A model generated the notes under the pieces. It was not told the origin of the DNA and searched no databases. It saw only the letters and a program-made list of their open reading frames with translations. Below, piece after piece: positions 21,949 through 33,900 of a DNA stretch of 64,000 bases; the stretch's first letter is position 1, and each line of letters starts with the position of its first letter. The stretch comes from Pelodera strongyloides. Lineage: Eukaryota > Nematoda > Chromadorea > Rhabditida > Rhabditidae. The stretch covers positions 62,001 through 126,000 of the forward strand of contig JAANDG010000372.1 in assembly GCA_036852015.1 (NCBI GenBank). The letters run 5' to 3'. The position numbers were made by a program, and so were the translations under genes.

Positions 21949-24900
21949 ATGAATCGGGAGCAGGTCTTGCAGGCTTTGCAAGCCACTACATCTGCCGCCG
22001 ATTCCAAGCAGGCCGGTGAATTCCTTGACGGGGTTTGTTATCTCCTTGTTTCTATAATATAATGAGCACATGAAGAACAATGCTAGTTGATCCCACGCAG
22101 TTAATATAGTTCGACCCACGTTTTGAATGACAAGCTTATTTTGTGTTTAAACTTCTGTGAAAGGTATGCGGAGTTTAATAACAAACTATTTAGTGCACAC
22201 AGAATATCGGCTTCTGCCCAGAATTGCTCAAATTTGTGGTAGATTCGTCGGTGCCCGAGACCGTGCGTCATGCAGCTGTGATTTACTTGAAGAACACGAT
22301 TGTCAAGTACTGGGAGGTATGTACATATTTTAGTTTGTCTTTCCAATGCTCTGGATAAAAATTTTAGTCCTGCTCTGCTGTAGTTAGAGTAGAGTTTTAT
22401 GTTTTAACAGTGCTATTTTTTCATTTAAAAAATATCAGATCACACAAATCAAGAAAACTTATTTACTGCCGTAACGGGTTTGATTGTTCCAATCGGGGTT
22501 ATTTTATTTATTTAAAATTGTAACGTTAAATTATTTCAGCTCGATGAAGACGAGGAAGAAGTGCCGGGTAAAGAAAAGGCCTTCTCGTTGGCCGAACAGG
22601 ACAAACTTTTCATCAAGGCCCATATCGTGGAGGCAATCTGTGCATCTTCTGATGCCGCTAGGTTTGTTTTGAAGTTTTTGAATTTTAAATCGGTAAGGAA
22701 TTCCAATTAGCTCTTATGTAAGTTTCCCAATTGCTTGCACTTGCTGCTAAGGTCGCTTGGGCCGACAACGAATTTTTTATTAGATAGTGACAAAATGAGT
22801 ACGTCTATCTCGTACGGGAACTGGAAGAATTAGTAAATGAAGCAAGAATTATATACTCAAACTACGTGTAGTAAAAGTTAGTCAGTATCAGCATATTGTC
22901 CGGATAAAATAACATTATGTTAGGAGCTGTAGCAACTTTAATTTCCTTATTTCCTAAATGAAAATAAGCTCACAACCAGTATATTCACCTGTAACATGAA
23001 CTTTCTAGAGTGCAATTGTGCACGGCTTTCCAACAAATTGTGCGCCAAGATTTCCCGGATAAATGGCCGGAACTTATACCAAAACTGGCCACTTTTTTGG
23101 GAACAACCGACGCGAATAATTGGCTGGGCGCTCTTCTTACAGTCTACAAGCTCTCTAAAGTTTATGAGTAAGTTAATTTTCTTCAAGTTGAAGTGTTGCG
23201 AAAAATGGTCGTTCGAGTGACGATGCTTCACGACTGGCAATGTGGTCTTTTGCATGGGGGACTGTCGTGAAATATGGTTTGTGTATTGTAGTGTATGCTG
23301 ATTGATGTATTTGATTCTCACTTTTTTACGGAGACGGTTGGTCATTCACATTATTCAATCACCTTCGGTAGCCATTTATTACAGATGTGAAACTTTAACT
23401 TATTCGCGCCACGTGATGGTGATGGTGTTATTTCTTCAAATGTATTAATATATTAACATAATATTAAAAAAAATAATGGAGCATTATATGTCCTGGGATA
23501 AAACAAAAAATGTTTTACAGGTATCGCCGTGCCAAGGACCGCGCAGCTTTGACAGCAGCCATGAAACTCCTACTTCCGACGATTTATGCCCATTTCCGTC
23601 AGTTGTTGCCCAATCAGGCACAGGAGGCCGTCCTTCTCCAGAAGATTATCCTCAAAACGATTTTTGCACTGCTTCAGGTTTGTCACGAGCATCTAGATCA
23701 TCGTGTTTCAGTAAGTGGGTAAAGGTCTTGATTGGACGGCGATTTTGATAAGTGCATTTTGTAAGTCGCACGGCGTTGAGTATAGGTCATCTTATTATAT
23801 AAAAGAGTTGCTGTAGTGTGCGAGCACCCTGCGCGTTACGGAAGTTCAATTTGAGTAAAATGTTGGAAGACGCCTTCAGGCGGCGAAGCCTAATGGTTTT
23901 TCAATAAAACGATTAAACGATTTGTTTGTGACTTGTGGATGTTTTGCGTGGAGTGGATAATTTTAGTGGATCTCGCTATTAGCTGGATCTAGCTATTAGT
24001 TGGATCTCGCTATCAGTTGTGTCCACGCCGCAAACTTAGTTGTCGGTGGCGGACGTATGGAAGCTGCCGAACACTGAACATTAGGATGAGTTTAATAATA
24101 CGATTTTAGTTCTCTCTCAACATGGACATGTTGCCCGTTGAATCGCTTGACCAATGGTTGGAGGCAGTACGAGAGGTGCATTTCTGGTTATAGTGATTTT
24201 TTGGAAAGGAACACCGTATTTTGTCAAATATTGTTTTTTTTTGGCAAGTAACCATATTGTGTTAGATGTTGATTTTTTTTTGGTAAGGAAAACAAATACA
24301 AGTATCCGTCCATACGGATCTGGTTGTACGTAATTATAGCTAGAGCTGGTTATAGTTTAACTTTCTGAATTAACCAATTAACCTCCCGATATTGAGACAT
24401 GGAGAATAATTCTTCTTTTGCACGCTCCATTAGATGGATAGATGTATTGTCTTGTTCAGGTGTTGAGAATAATGCCATTGTACAGATATTATATTCGCAT
24501 GGTATATTTTGTGTTCCAGGTTGTTGTGCGTCCCGTTCCGGCTGAGTTGGCCTCGATAGAAGACCCCGAGGAGCAGGCTCAGATGGTTTGGTGGAAGTGC
24601 AAGAAATGGGCTGCCAAAATCCTGGACCGAGTCTTTGATAGGTACTCAGGTCACGCTTCGCTGGCGTGCAGTCATTTATGAAGCACGCGTGCGGCATCCA
24701 ATCCGCTGGCGTGCAGTCCGACGGACTGCATGCGTGACCAGAGCAGTCCCGGTCACGCGTGCGGCAGCTATTTATGCACAGTGCCGTAAACGTGCGGAAA
24801 ATGAATGTTTGGTACAGGTACCCCCTATTCCCTACATATAAAAATAACAATAAATAAAGCACTATACCAATAAAACAATGCAAACCACATCAACAAAACA

Positions 24901-27900
24901 ATAATTCATCAATATATTTATTCGGAACACACTTAGAAAGTCATGCAAGAGCAAAAAAAACACTGTTAACAGTGGAGCAATATACTCATCAGTTCAGAGC
25001 GCTACTCCTATAATACAAAACCTAATAAGGCACTAAAGGCTCAGCTACAAAAACAATGGAGAACAAGAAACACATTGTTCGAACATAAATTAGGCACGTA
25101 GCCATTTTACGACGGTTTCCTCGCTTCTGGTTGTGAATTACTTTGTTGTGTGGTCCAGAAATCTCAATGGTATCCACACATCTGAAAATAACACTTACAC
25201 AGTTCAGTTCAAACCACAATTACGTGATTATTATTACGTGACTATAGTGCACATGACATTGATATTGGACGATACCACATTACGCCCAAGACCGTTTTTG
25301 TTTCGAAATAAAATAGAGGGAGTATCGTATGCTACTACCAAGGCGATACATTATTATCACAAGTTTCACATTAGTGCACACTAACGCTATACCGTGCAAA
25401 GTGTACAATGGTATGTTGCTTCAATAGTCCAAAAATATATATATATTCTTACCCATAGCAAACTGATCCACTGGATCCTGCTTCCCAACAATCAAGTGCA
25501 GAACATCGTTCGTTTCGTAACGTGATGAAGTGCGGAAGAAAAGAACATGAGCGAACTAAATATAAATTTAATTTAAAGAAGATGTAAAACACCGATATTA
25601 CACGGCTAACGCCGCCTGAGGCGACATGCAAAGTTTAAAATGCAGGAACAGTAAGCACACTTGTGTGAAACGTTTGCAACGTATCTTGAAAAATCATGAA
25701 ATAAAATTCGAATTTTGCTTGCTCAAGACGGAGCTCCGGCTCTCCTTTATAGCTTTTAGATATACAAATTTTCGTTGCGTTCACACGCGGCTTCAAACAA
25801 AAAAGTAAACTCTTCTCCTTTATACAATAAGATTACAGAGCCATATCTACGGCGGCAAACACGACGCTTTTCACGCCAATTAAGGACGCTACAGCTACTG
25901 CACACTACTGCAATTGAGGAAAATAAATAAAAAAGATGTACCTGGGGGTGAACGAGGAAAGTCGGGGCATCGGGGTGGAAACTCGACACTCAACATCGGA
26001 GTCGAGTGGATCAAGTCGAAGTTCTGAAACGGAAAATATAAAAAAATGTTCGGTTTTTGTCAAGAAAGGCACCCTACTTTGGTTTGGTGGTTAACTAACA
26101 TGAATAGAAATGAGCAGGCTGTCATACAACATCCACATATTAAACAACTTCAATTGACCAAAATTTTCATAAGCCCAATAAGAAAATAACTTACGAATCA
26201 CGAACATCCAATAATGCTCACAAATAGACCAGGAAGACCGAGGCGTTTAACAGCCTAAAAAATTTGTTGAAAACCGGTAGTGTAGTTCTAATTAGAGAGT
26301 CGTGTTTATAACTGAAATGCAATAGAAAGTGCACCTAAATAACTCAATGCCATGGGCAATATTAGCAACAATCACCCAAAAAACCAAGTATCAGCTTCGT
26401 AAACTGTAAATAAAACACACTTACTGCTACATTCTTCTTCCATCATCCATTTTTCGTTGTTGTCACCATTGATGCTCGCGGGCACTTTATATTCGTCATA
26501 CCTGCTTAACAAAACATTAGTACAACAATAAATAAGCAAATTAAACCAGCAAACGGAAAGAAATGCAAACAAACAACAATTCGTAGAAAATCGGAAAAAA
26601 TACGAGCGTGCATTTTCCCAAAATTGCAAAATGCACGGTCAGTGCGAAAAAGGCGGCACGCGTGCCCATGCGTCCGCTTCCGAAAAAAGCACGCCTGCCG
26701 CACTGAAGACGGCACGCGTGCTTTTTGACTTAAATGACCGCACGCCAGCGCAGAGTCAGCCATGTACTTATTTGATTATTGTTGACCTTTGTTTCCTCCT
26801 TTCTTCCTAATATTGCTATCCGTTGCTTTGGGAAGAGAGTTTTGTGAATGAATGCAAATTATGCGAGCAATTTATCATCTGGAACTCGTCGCCTACTGCT
26901 CCATTACCTCTTCGGAACATGTTATAAGCGAGATTTGAAACTGTATTGTTAGTATTGTACCACCTTCGAATAAAGCTGCAAGCTCTTGAAACATTAAATA
27001 TTTTTTATTATTAAAGTCGCTAAATTAACTAGTACAGGTATGGAGCCCCCGGACAAGTGGAGTCGGCTTACGCGGAATTTGCCAATCATTTTCTCCAAAA
27101 GTTTGCCATCCCATGTGTCGAGGCTTTCCTGCACATGTTGGAAGTGAAGAGACAGGTGAGCTTTGTGTTTTTCGAAGTTTATTTTTTATTTATCGGAATT
27201 CGTATGTAACTGAAAGCTCTTTAAGATTTTAAGAGGCTAATTAGTGAAATTTACCATCCGTTTGGCGGCTTGGCATTATGCTTCGTGATTTTCTTTTTGG
27301 TTAGGCCATAGAAGGGTAAGAATGGCCATTTGGAAAGCTGTAAAAGAGTTTAATCGGCGATTATCTGTGGGTTGTTTTAGAATTGATTTTGCTCGAAGTC
27401 TCAAGAGAGACTATAGTTAGAGAGAAGAGAAGTCTCTTTGGTTTGTATTCTCTATATATTTCATCTGATTTGTCCGTTATATTCTAGGGCAGTTATCGGG
27501 AGTGCCTACCTATTTTTTCGGCTCCTGTTTAAATAATTGTTGTGAGCGGTTTGGTTTGGTTCTCTTCCGCATTCCATTTTCCATTTAATTTGTTAGTTTT
27601 ATTTTCAGGGCAGTTTTGTGTCTGACCGTGTTCTACACTTGGCCATCAACTTTTTGAATACCGCCGTTTCGCACTCGGTTACGTGGAAGGTGATCAAGCC
27701 CCATATGCTGGTATGTTATGTTGGCCATTTTTCTTTAAAAACATTTTTTTTTTTTTTGAAATAGTCTTAGTCACGATGTTTCGCGCATACTATATATATA
27801 TAACTTGCCGGTCCGTTCTGTGATAGTTTTACAGATTCGCTCGTCGTTTGCAGAATATAGGTTTGATAGAAAAAATATGTGATCATCTTATTGGGTCTGC

Positions 27901-30900
27901 TCATGTGAATTTTGAGTAAGGATGGAATGTCTTTGAATTCTGTCAAGACCACAAACTTATTTCAAGTGATGGGAACCCTCGAAAATTTAACTTAAAGATA
28001 TATAACTGATGGTTTTTGACCATTTGTAGTATGCAAATTAATATAACATCGCGCAGTAATTGGCATACAATTCTCGGAATGTAGAGTCGGCATATGCTTC
28101 CGGCTATTATACAGCTAACGGCTTTGAATCTCGTGCATTTTTCAGGAAGTGGTGAAACAAGTGCTCTTCCCTCTGATGTGCCATTCTGATGAGGACGAGG
28201 AGATGTGGGAGGATGACGTGCAGGAATACGTCAGATTCAAATTTGGTTAGTAAATTACTTGATGTAAAGCTCGGTTTAAAGTGGTTTGAATGTGGTCGTG
28301 CGTTTTCTGGCGCACATATCAGAATTGGACATTGAACTCATTGACTTATGACACACGGGAAAGTAGTTATGCAGTGTGCGCTTCACCACATGAGAATGGT
28401 TTTTGTATCGTCTACCTGAAATTGTGGAGGCAGAAACCCAGTATGCAGTTTCCGTGAGCATAGAGAGGACTCACCGTGTGTTGGTGAATACGGGCCTCAG
28501 AATTTCAGACTTTTGCCATGTCGGGAAATTCTCGTTGATGTCTTGATGCTCGCCACCGTGTCTGGAATGCATTGGGTGCACGTAAAAGAAATTGTATTTT
28601 ATTTTCTGCTGTATTTTTCCTACCTGGTACCTTCCACCCTTTCAGACATTTTCGAAGATCTTCACAATCCCTCCTATGCATCCGGAGCTCTTTTGACTGC
28701 AATTAGCAAGAGAAAGGACACGATGCAGCCGATCCTTGCTTTCATCATTCACGTTAGTTGTATTAATTACTTTGAGTTAGTTTATTTAGTTAGATTCACA
28801 ATTGTCATTTATTACTATGATTAACCATCCAAACTGCTGAAAAATGGAAACGCTTTTTGAATTTGCAACTTATGGTATATGTATATTGCAAACACGAATT
28901 GTTCAGTGTTATTATCAATAGTATGAAACATGTGTCTTGTCGAGCTTTATCTATAAGTTTATCATAATCTACACTGCTTAGCCCTGTTAAGTAGTAAGTA
29001 GTACGAAAAACTGGTGGTTATTTTCTCCTATACCATTTAGCTACTCGGAGTTAGTTTATTTAGTTCAGTAAGCATTCGCTTAAATAATATTAATTTATTA
29101 CGTACACATAAAATGCATGAGAAAATATGTGCAACGTACAATTTTGTCGTGTAAAGCAACAGTAGCACAAATATGAAGAAAGCGAAATGAATAAATAAAG
29201 GTACACATTGTACAGAATCTATGTTCATAGAGATCTTATGCACCTTCTTCTTTCAGATTCTTGCCAGCTCTCCAAACCCTCGTGAGATTGACGGAGCTCT
29301 GCATATGGTACGTACTATTAATTGCCAGCTGATCGACGTGGTTGGCTTTTTCTGTAAATGTGGTGGTCTATTGGTTTACCACCTTGAGGGGGGGGGTGTT
29401 TATTGGTTTACTACCAGGGTCGAAACGGGTGTCATGTCTCTTACATTTTTTGTTACTATTTGGTTTTTTTTCTGCATATTCAAAACTTTGTAGTTCAGTT
29501 TCAGACTAGCATTGCTTTCGAACCAAAAGCTGCTTTATTAGTGCAAACTACCTAACTACCTATTCACTTGCTTGTGGTGCTAACTCCAAGCTACGAAACT
29601 GCCGTACCTAGTTTACTTTTTTTGTATTTTCTTGTTTTAGGTTGGTGAACTGGCGGCCGCGTTGTGCAGGAGCAAGAAGTACAAGAAGGATGTGGAGAAG
29701 CTGCTCGATGCTCATGTTATTGGACGCCTTGGGGATGGGTCTAGGTAGGAGGATATGTACTCTGCCTAGTTGAGATGTTATTGTGCGTTCTTTGGTTTTG
29801 TTTTATTCGTTGGAAAAATTGTGTGCTAAACGGAAACATCTAAAGTTGAACGTCTAATCAAGCCTTATTATTAGCTGTAGTTTGATATAGCGCCTGACCG
29901 TTCCGCTAAGGCAACCCTTGCGCCGCATCCGCATGGAAGTTCCTTTATGAATTATTTATTCTCAGATTTGTACGTGCCCGTGCTGCGTGGTGCCTGAAGA
30001 CATTCTCCGACACCCAGTTTAATCATCCAGCTATTGCCAAGAAGGTTTGTGATATGTTCTTCGCGTTCTCGTTCTAATGTTCTGCAGTTATTCTAATGTT
30101 TTGCTTGATTTGTGGTTCCTTTTAGTATGTTAATTATGAATTGTTCATAGTTGTGATTTACTTTGATCGATTGATTTAATGAACTAAAGGAAGCTGGATG
30201 TCTCCTTGAGCATGAATCAACAATTCCGTATTCCTTGTAATCCTTGTTTTGAGCGCGCGTTGTGGCTTATAGCTCGAATTATTTATTATTTATTAAATAA
30301 CACTAAGGTGTGCATCAATTGATATGATTAATATAAAGCATAACGAACTGTATAGCGAAATAACGAATCATTGGTACTGTAATTATGATTGTTGGATTCT
30401 TCTTCGTGAGCCAAGAGGAGTTTGTTTCGTACTCAAGTCCTGCATGGTACACATTGTATTCTAGGTGGTCGAAGGCTTGGTGAAGCGGCTTGCGGATGCC
30501 AATGAGGAGTTGCCTTGCAAGGTGGAATCTGCTCTGGCCATCCAGTATCTACTTAACGATCAGGGAGAAAAGAGTAAGCAGTCTTTGCTATACAGACTCA
30601 CTTAGCTATTGTTTCTCGTGGATCCGAGAAAAGAGATAATCAAAGTCTTGGTGGAGCAGTTTATTTTGTGCACACTGGCCTTTTTTTCGGTTTAGTTGAT
30701 TTTTACTGTACATTTCGTACATGTGATAAATATTTAAATATATGTTTTAGTGCACGAGGTTATGCAACCGTACGTGAAGGATGTGATCCCGGTTGTGTTG
30801 GAACTGGTGGCTAGAACCCAAGTGAGTGATTTTTTTTATTTAATAGTTTTTTGTTGTTGGTGTATCTAGAACATTGAAATGGAATGTTTGTAATGTTCAG

Positions 30901-33900
30901 TACATGTGTCCTTTATTATGCACAAGTATAATATGCAAGTTTGCGTGCCGGTCTGTGCCGGTTAGACACATAATGGACAACAATTTGCGTACACTAAATC
31001 ATGGATGGGAGACAATATTTTTCACAAACCACGTGCTATACCACTTTGACTTTTATTAGATCGAGGATGTATGTGGAGTGATGGATCAGCTGATCGAAGA
31101 CTTCATGGAGGATGTGATTCCCATTGCCGCCCAGCTCGCTGCGCAATTGGTTTGTCATTAATTTTATTTAATAAACATTTCAGACCTAGGATTTTTTCGT
31201 AGTTGCCAGTCATTTTTATGTGTTTCTGGTTGTGTTGATTGGTTTTGGAATACTATAAGTATAAGAATTCACTTTTATTTTTATTTATTTTTTACTTCCT
31301 ATATGTTTATTTTCTTATTGCCTTTTAGAGTGACTTATTCCTGAACGTGCTTTCACAAGACGAAATTGCCGAGGACAGGACCTCCACCCTTATGTCGATC
31401 ATTGGAACGCTGACCAATATTCTCGATGTTGTAAGTATTATTTTGGATTTTCGAAACGCGGTCCATATTCGTATGGTCATTGGTCATTGCTTACTCTCCT
31501 TTCCTTCACTACTAAATTTATACCCTCTACACCACTTGCATATTCTTTTTCTATTTGAATCTTACGTGTTCCATAGGTTGGCCTAAGTCAATAGTCAAGA
31601 CATTGCGCTGAACGACAAGGGTCGTTTTTTAGTGTATTATTCTTTTTTTTATCGTTTTTTTTTGCAGGCCATCGGTTCGAGATGTTCCTAAAGCTTAGTT
31701 GGATGTATAATTTTGTTTCATTTCATTCAGGTTGAAGACCACCGTGAAATTATGCATCAAGTGGAGCAGAGTGTGATGCGAATCATCCAGGTCGTCTTCG
31801 AGACGAGCAATATGGGTGAGCTATTGTGAATTATATATATATTCAGAGTGTATTGTCAGAGCTTCTTTTTTCAGCCAATAGAAAAACAGTGTTTTCTATG
31901 TTTCGCCTTTTTCCCTGAAGAGCCGAAACGTCGGAAAAATAAATGTGATTGGCAGAACACTGTTCTTTTCTTGGTTGGAAAAAAAGAAGCTCTGATAATA
32001 CACTCTGAGTATCTACAATTTTCCAACTTAATGGAGCTCAGCGTGCCACTGAACTGAACAATGAATTATAGTTGGTTGCTAATTGCTTTGCGCGTGGCCT
32101 ATAAAAGATGAACTTGGCTTGGCGATTAGTGCGCCTGATGCATAAATTCATAATTTTCTACCGCATACATTTCCTTACGTCGTGCCTGTTTCTGTGCGAT
32201 GTTTTGTGATATTTTCTCAATTTGTCAAGGCAAGGAAAGTCAATTTCAGACTACTATGACGACGTCCTACTGCTTATCCAGTCGCTGACCGCCAGGTATT
32301 GGTTTGTTAATTTTTTACTTGGTTTATCGTCCATCTTTTAATGCGCTGTTGTTTTATTTATTTATTAGTAAGCCTATTTTTTGGTTGCCGGAGGCTTACA
32401 ACTTTAAGCATTCTGTCTAACTTTGCAACACATCTAGTACCTTTTTCTGAGGATTCGGTCTGGTTCATTGCTGTTTACTAACTCCTTAATTTAAAATCTA
32501 CAATTTTGTTTAAAGGGAGAGGCGCACGAGAAAGAAGTCTTTCTTAATTTACTTGCACAGAATGTCCGGAATTTCAGAAATATTACAGTGAAAACCGCAT
32601 TTCTTTACGCCTAGAACTCGCAGGGTTATTCCTCGGCAAACTGTTCGGCCAGGTACCGTAGTCAGAATCAATTTTGCTCTTTTAGGGTAGTAAAGTAATT
32701 GGAAACGCTTTGTTATAATGGTAGCAATGTTCTGCATTCGTTTAACAATTATTATGTAGAGAAAGAGTGCTAATGGATGCATGTAAATCGTAAAAAAGTA
32801 TTTTAACCTTTCTGACTACGGTACCTGGCCGAACTGTTTGCCTTGGAATAACTCTGCGAGTTCTAGGTGTAAAGAAATGCGGTTTTCACAGTAACATTTC
32901 TGAAATTCCGGTCATTCTGTGCAAGTAAATCAAGAAAGACTTCTTTCTCGTGGGCCTGTCCCTTTAAGCTTATTGCTACTGCCGACTTTCTTTACAGTTA
33001 TGTTTCCGAGCCGATGTGGAAGATCTACTTCGACGTGTACAATATGTTCAAACAAGATAACAACACGTTGGTTTGCTTTACCGGTGAGTGATTTGGAAAC
33101 CTTTGTGTACATTTCAACATTTCAACTTCACTTTGGTCTTGTCATGTTCACTGATGGTTTCGTATTTCAACGTTGCTTGTTCAAAATCCAAAGCAAGCAA
33201 ACTCGAGAGATTCTGCTAATTGTAACATTGTAAAGTATAAATAAAAGTCATAAAGCATAGACACGTGTTTCAAAATATATAGGCATGGCTATTCGAATTC
33301 ATTTAGTTCATTTTGCGTCTTTTATAGTGAACAAATTTCAGAAGTGATGCCGGTTGTCCATCAGTACATTGTCACTGATACGGATGCGTTTTTGGCCCGA
33401 CCCGAAAGACTAAATGCTGCCCTGGAAATGTGCCAACTTGTTCTTACTGTATGTTTTGGTATAGTATAAATTTTTGTAACCACATAGCAATATGGTGTCC
33501 CGAATACTATCATACTGGGTTGGCTCTAGTTTAGCAGTTTAACTATCACTGAATGGAAGAGCACGCCTTTTGAAGGTCGAGCTTTATTTATAACATATTT
33601 TGCAGGACAAGGAACAAGGAGATGACAACCAGTTGCACGCCGCGAAGCTATTGGAATGCTTGCTGCTGCAGTGTCCAGGTATTATATAAATGTGTATTAT
33701 AGTGGGGTTTTCAAGTATCCCAAAAATTCGGTGTGATTCTGATTCTGTCAATACCGGAGCATTTCTGCAAGAAACCTGCATACATAATATGAAAAATTGT
33801 CTGCTGATTATCGTAGGATTTGTCTGCTGATTATCGTCTCGTCTACTAATCTTCGAAGAGCTTTTTAATAAGGAACTCAAGTCTAGATTGTTTGAGAGGA

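Larger units (their letters stand above)
24650..26757. mobile_element. 2.1 kb insertion with long inverted ends in importin intron 7
   Basis: The left end CGCTGGCGTGCAGTCATTTA continues to AAGCACGCGTGC. It is mirrored at the right by GCACGCGTGC and TAAATGACCGCACGCCAGCG. Similarity continues unevenly into GTGC-rich subterminal sequence (GTGCCGTAAACGTGCGG against CACGGTCAGTGCG). The long, degenerate, repetitive ends suggest a DNA transposon. No transposase is recognised, but the interior holds exon-like minus-strand segments. Confidence 0.6.

Noticed and set aside
25756..25925. Minus-strand frame with LNWREKRRVCRRRYGSVILL
   Set aside because: Much of it is the complement of the tRNA-repeat tail at 25775-25835, so the frame is probably repeat sequence and not an exon.
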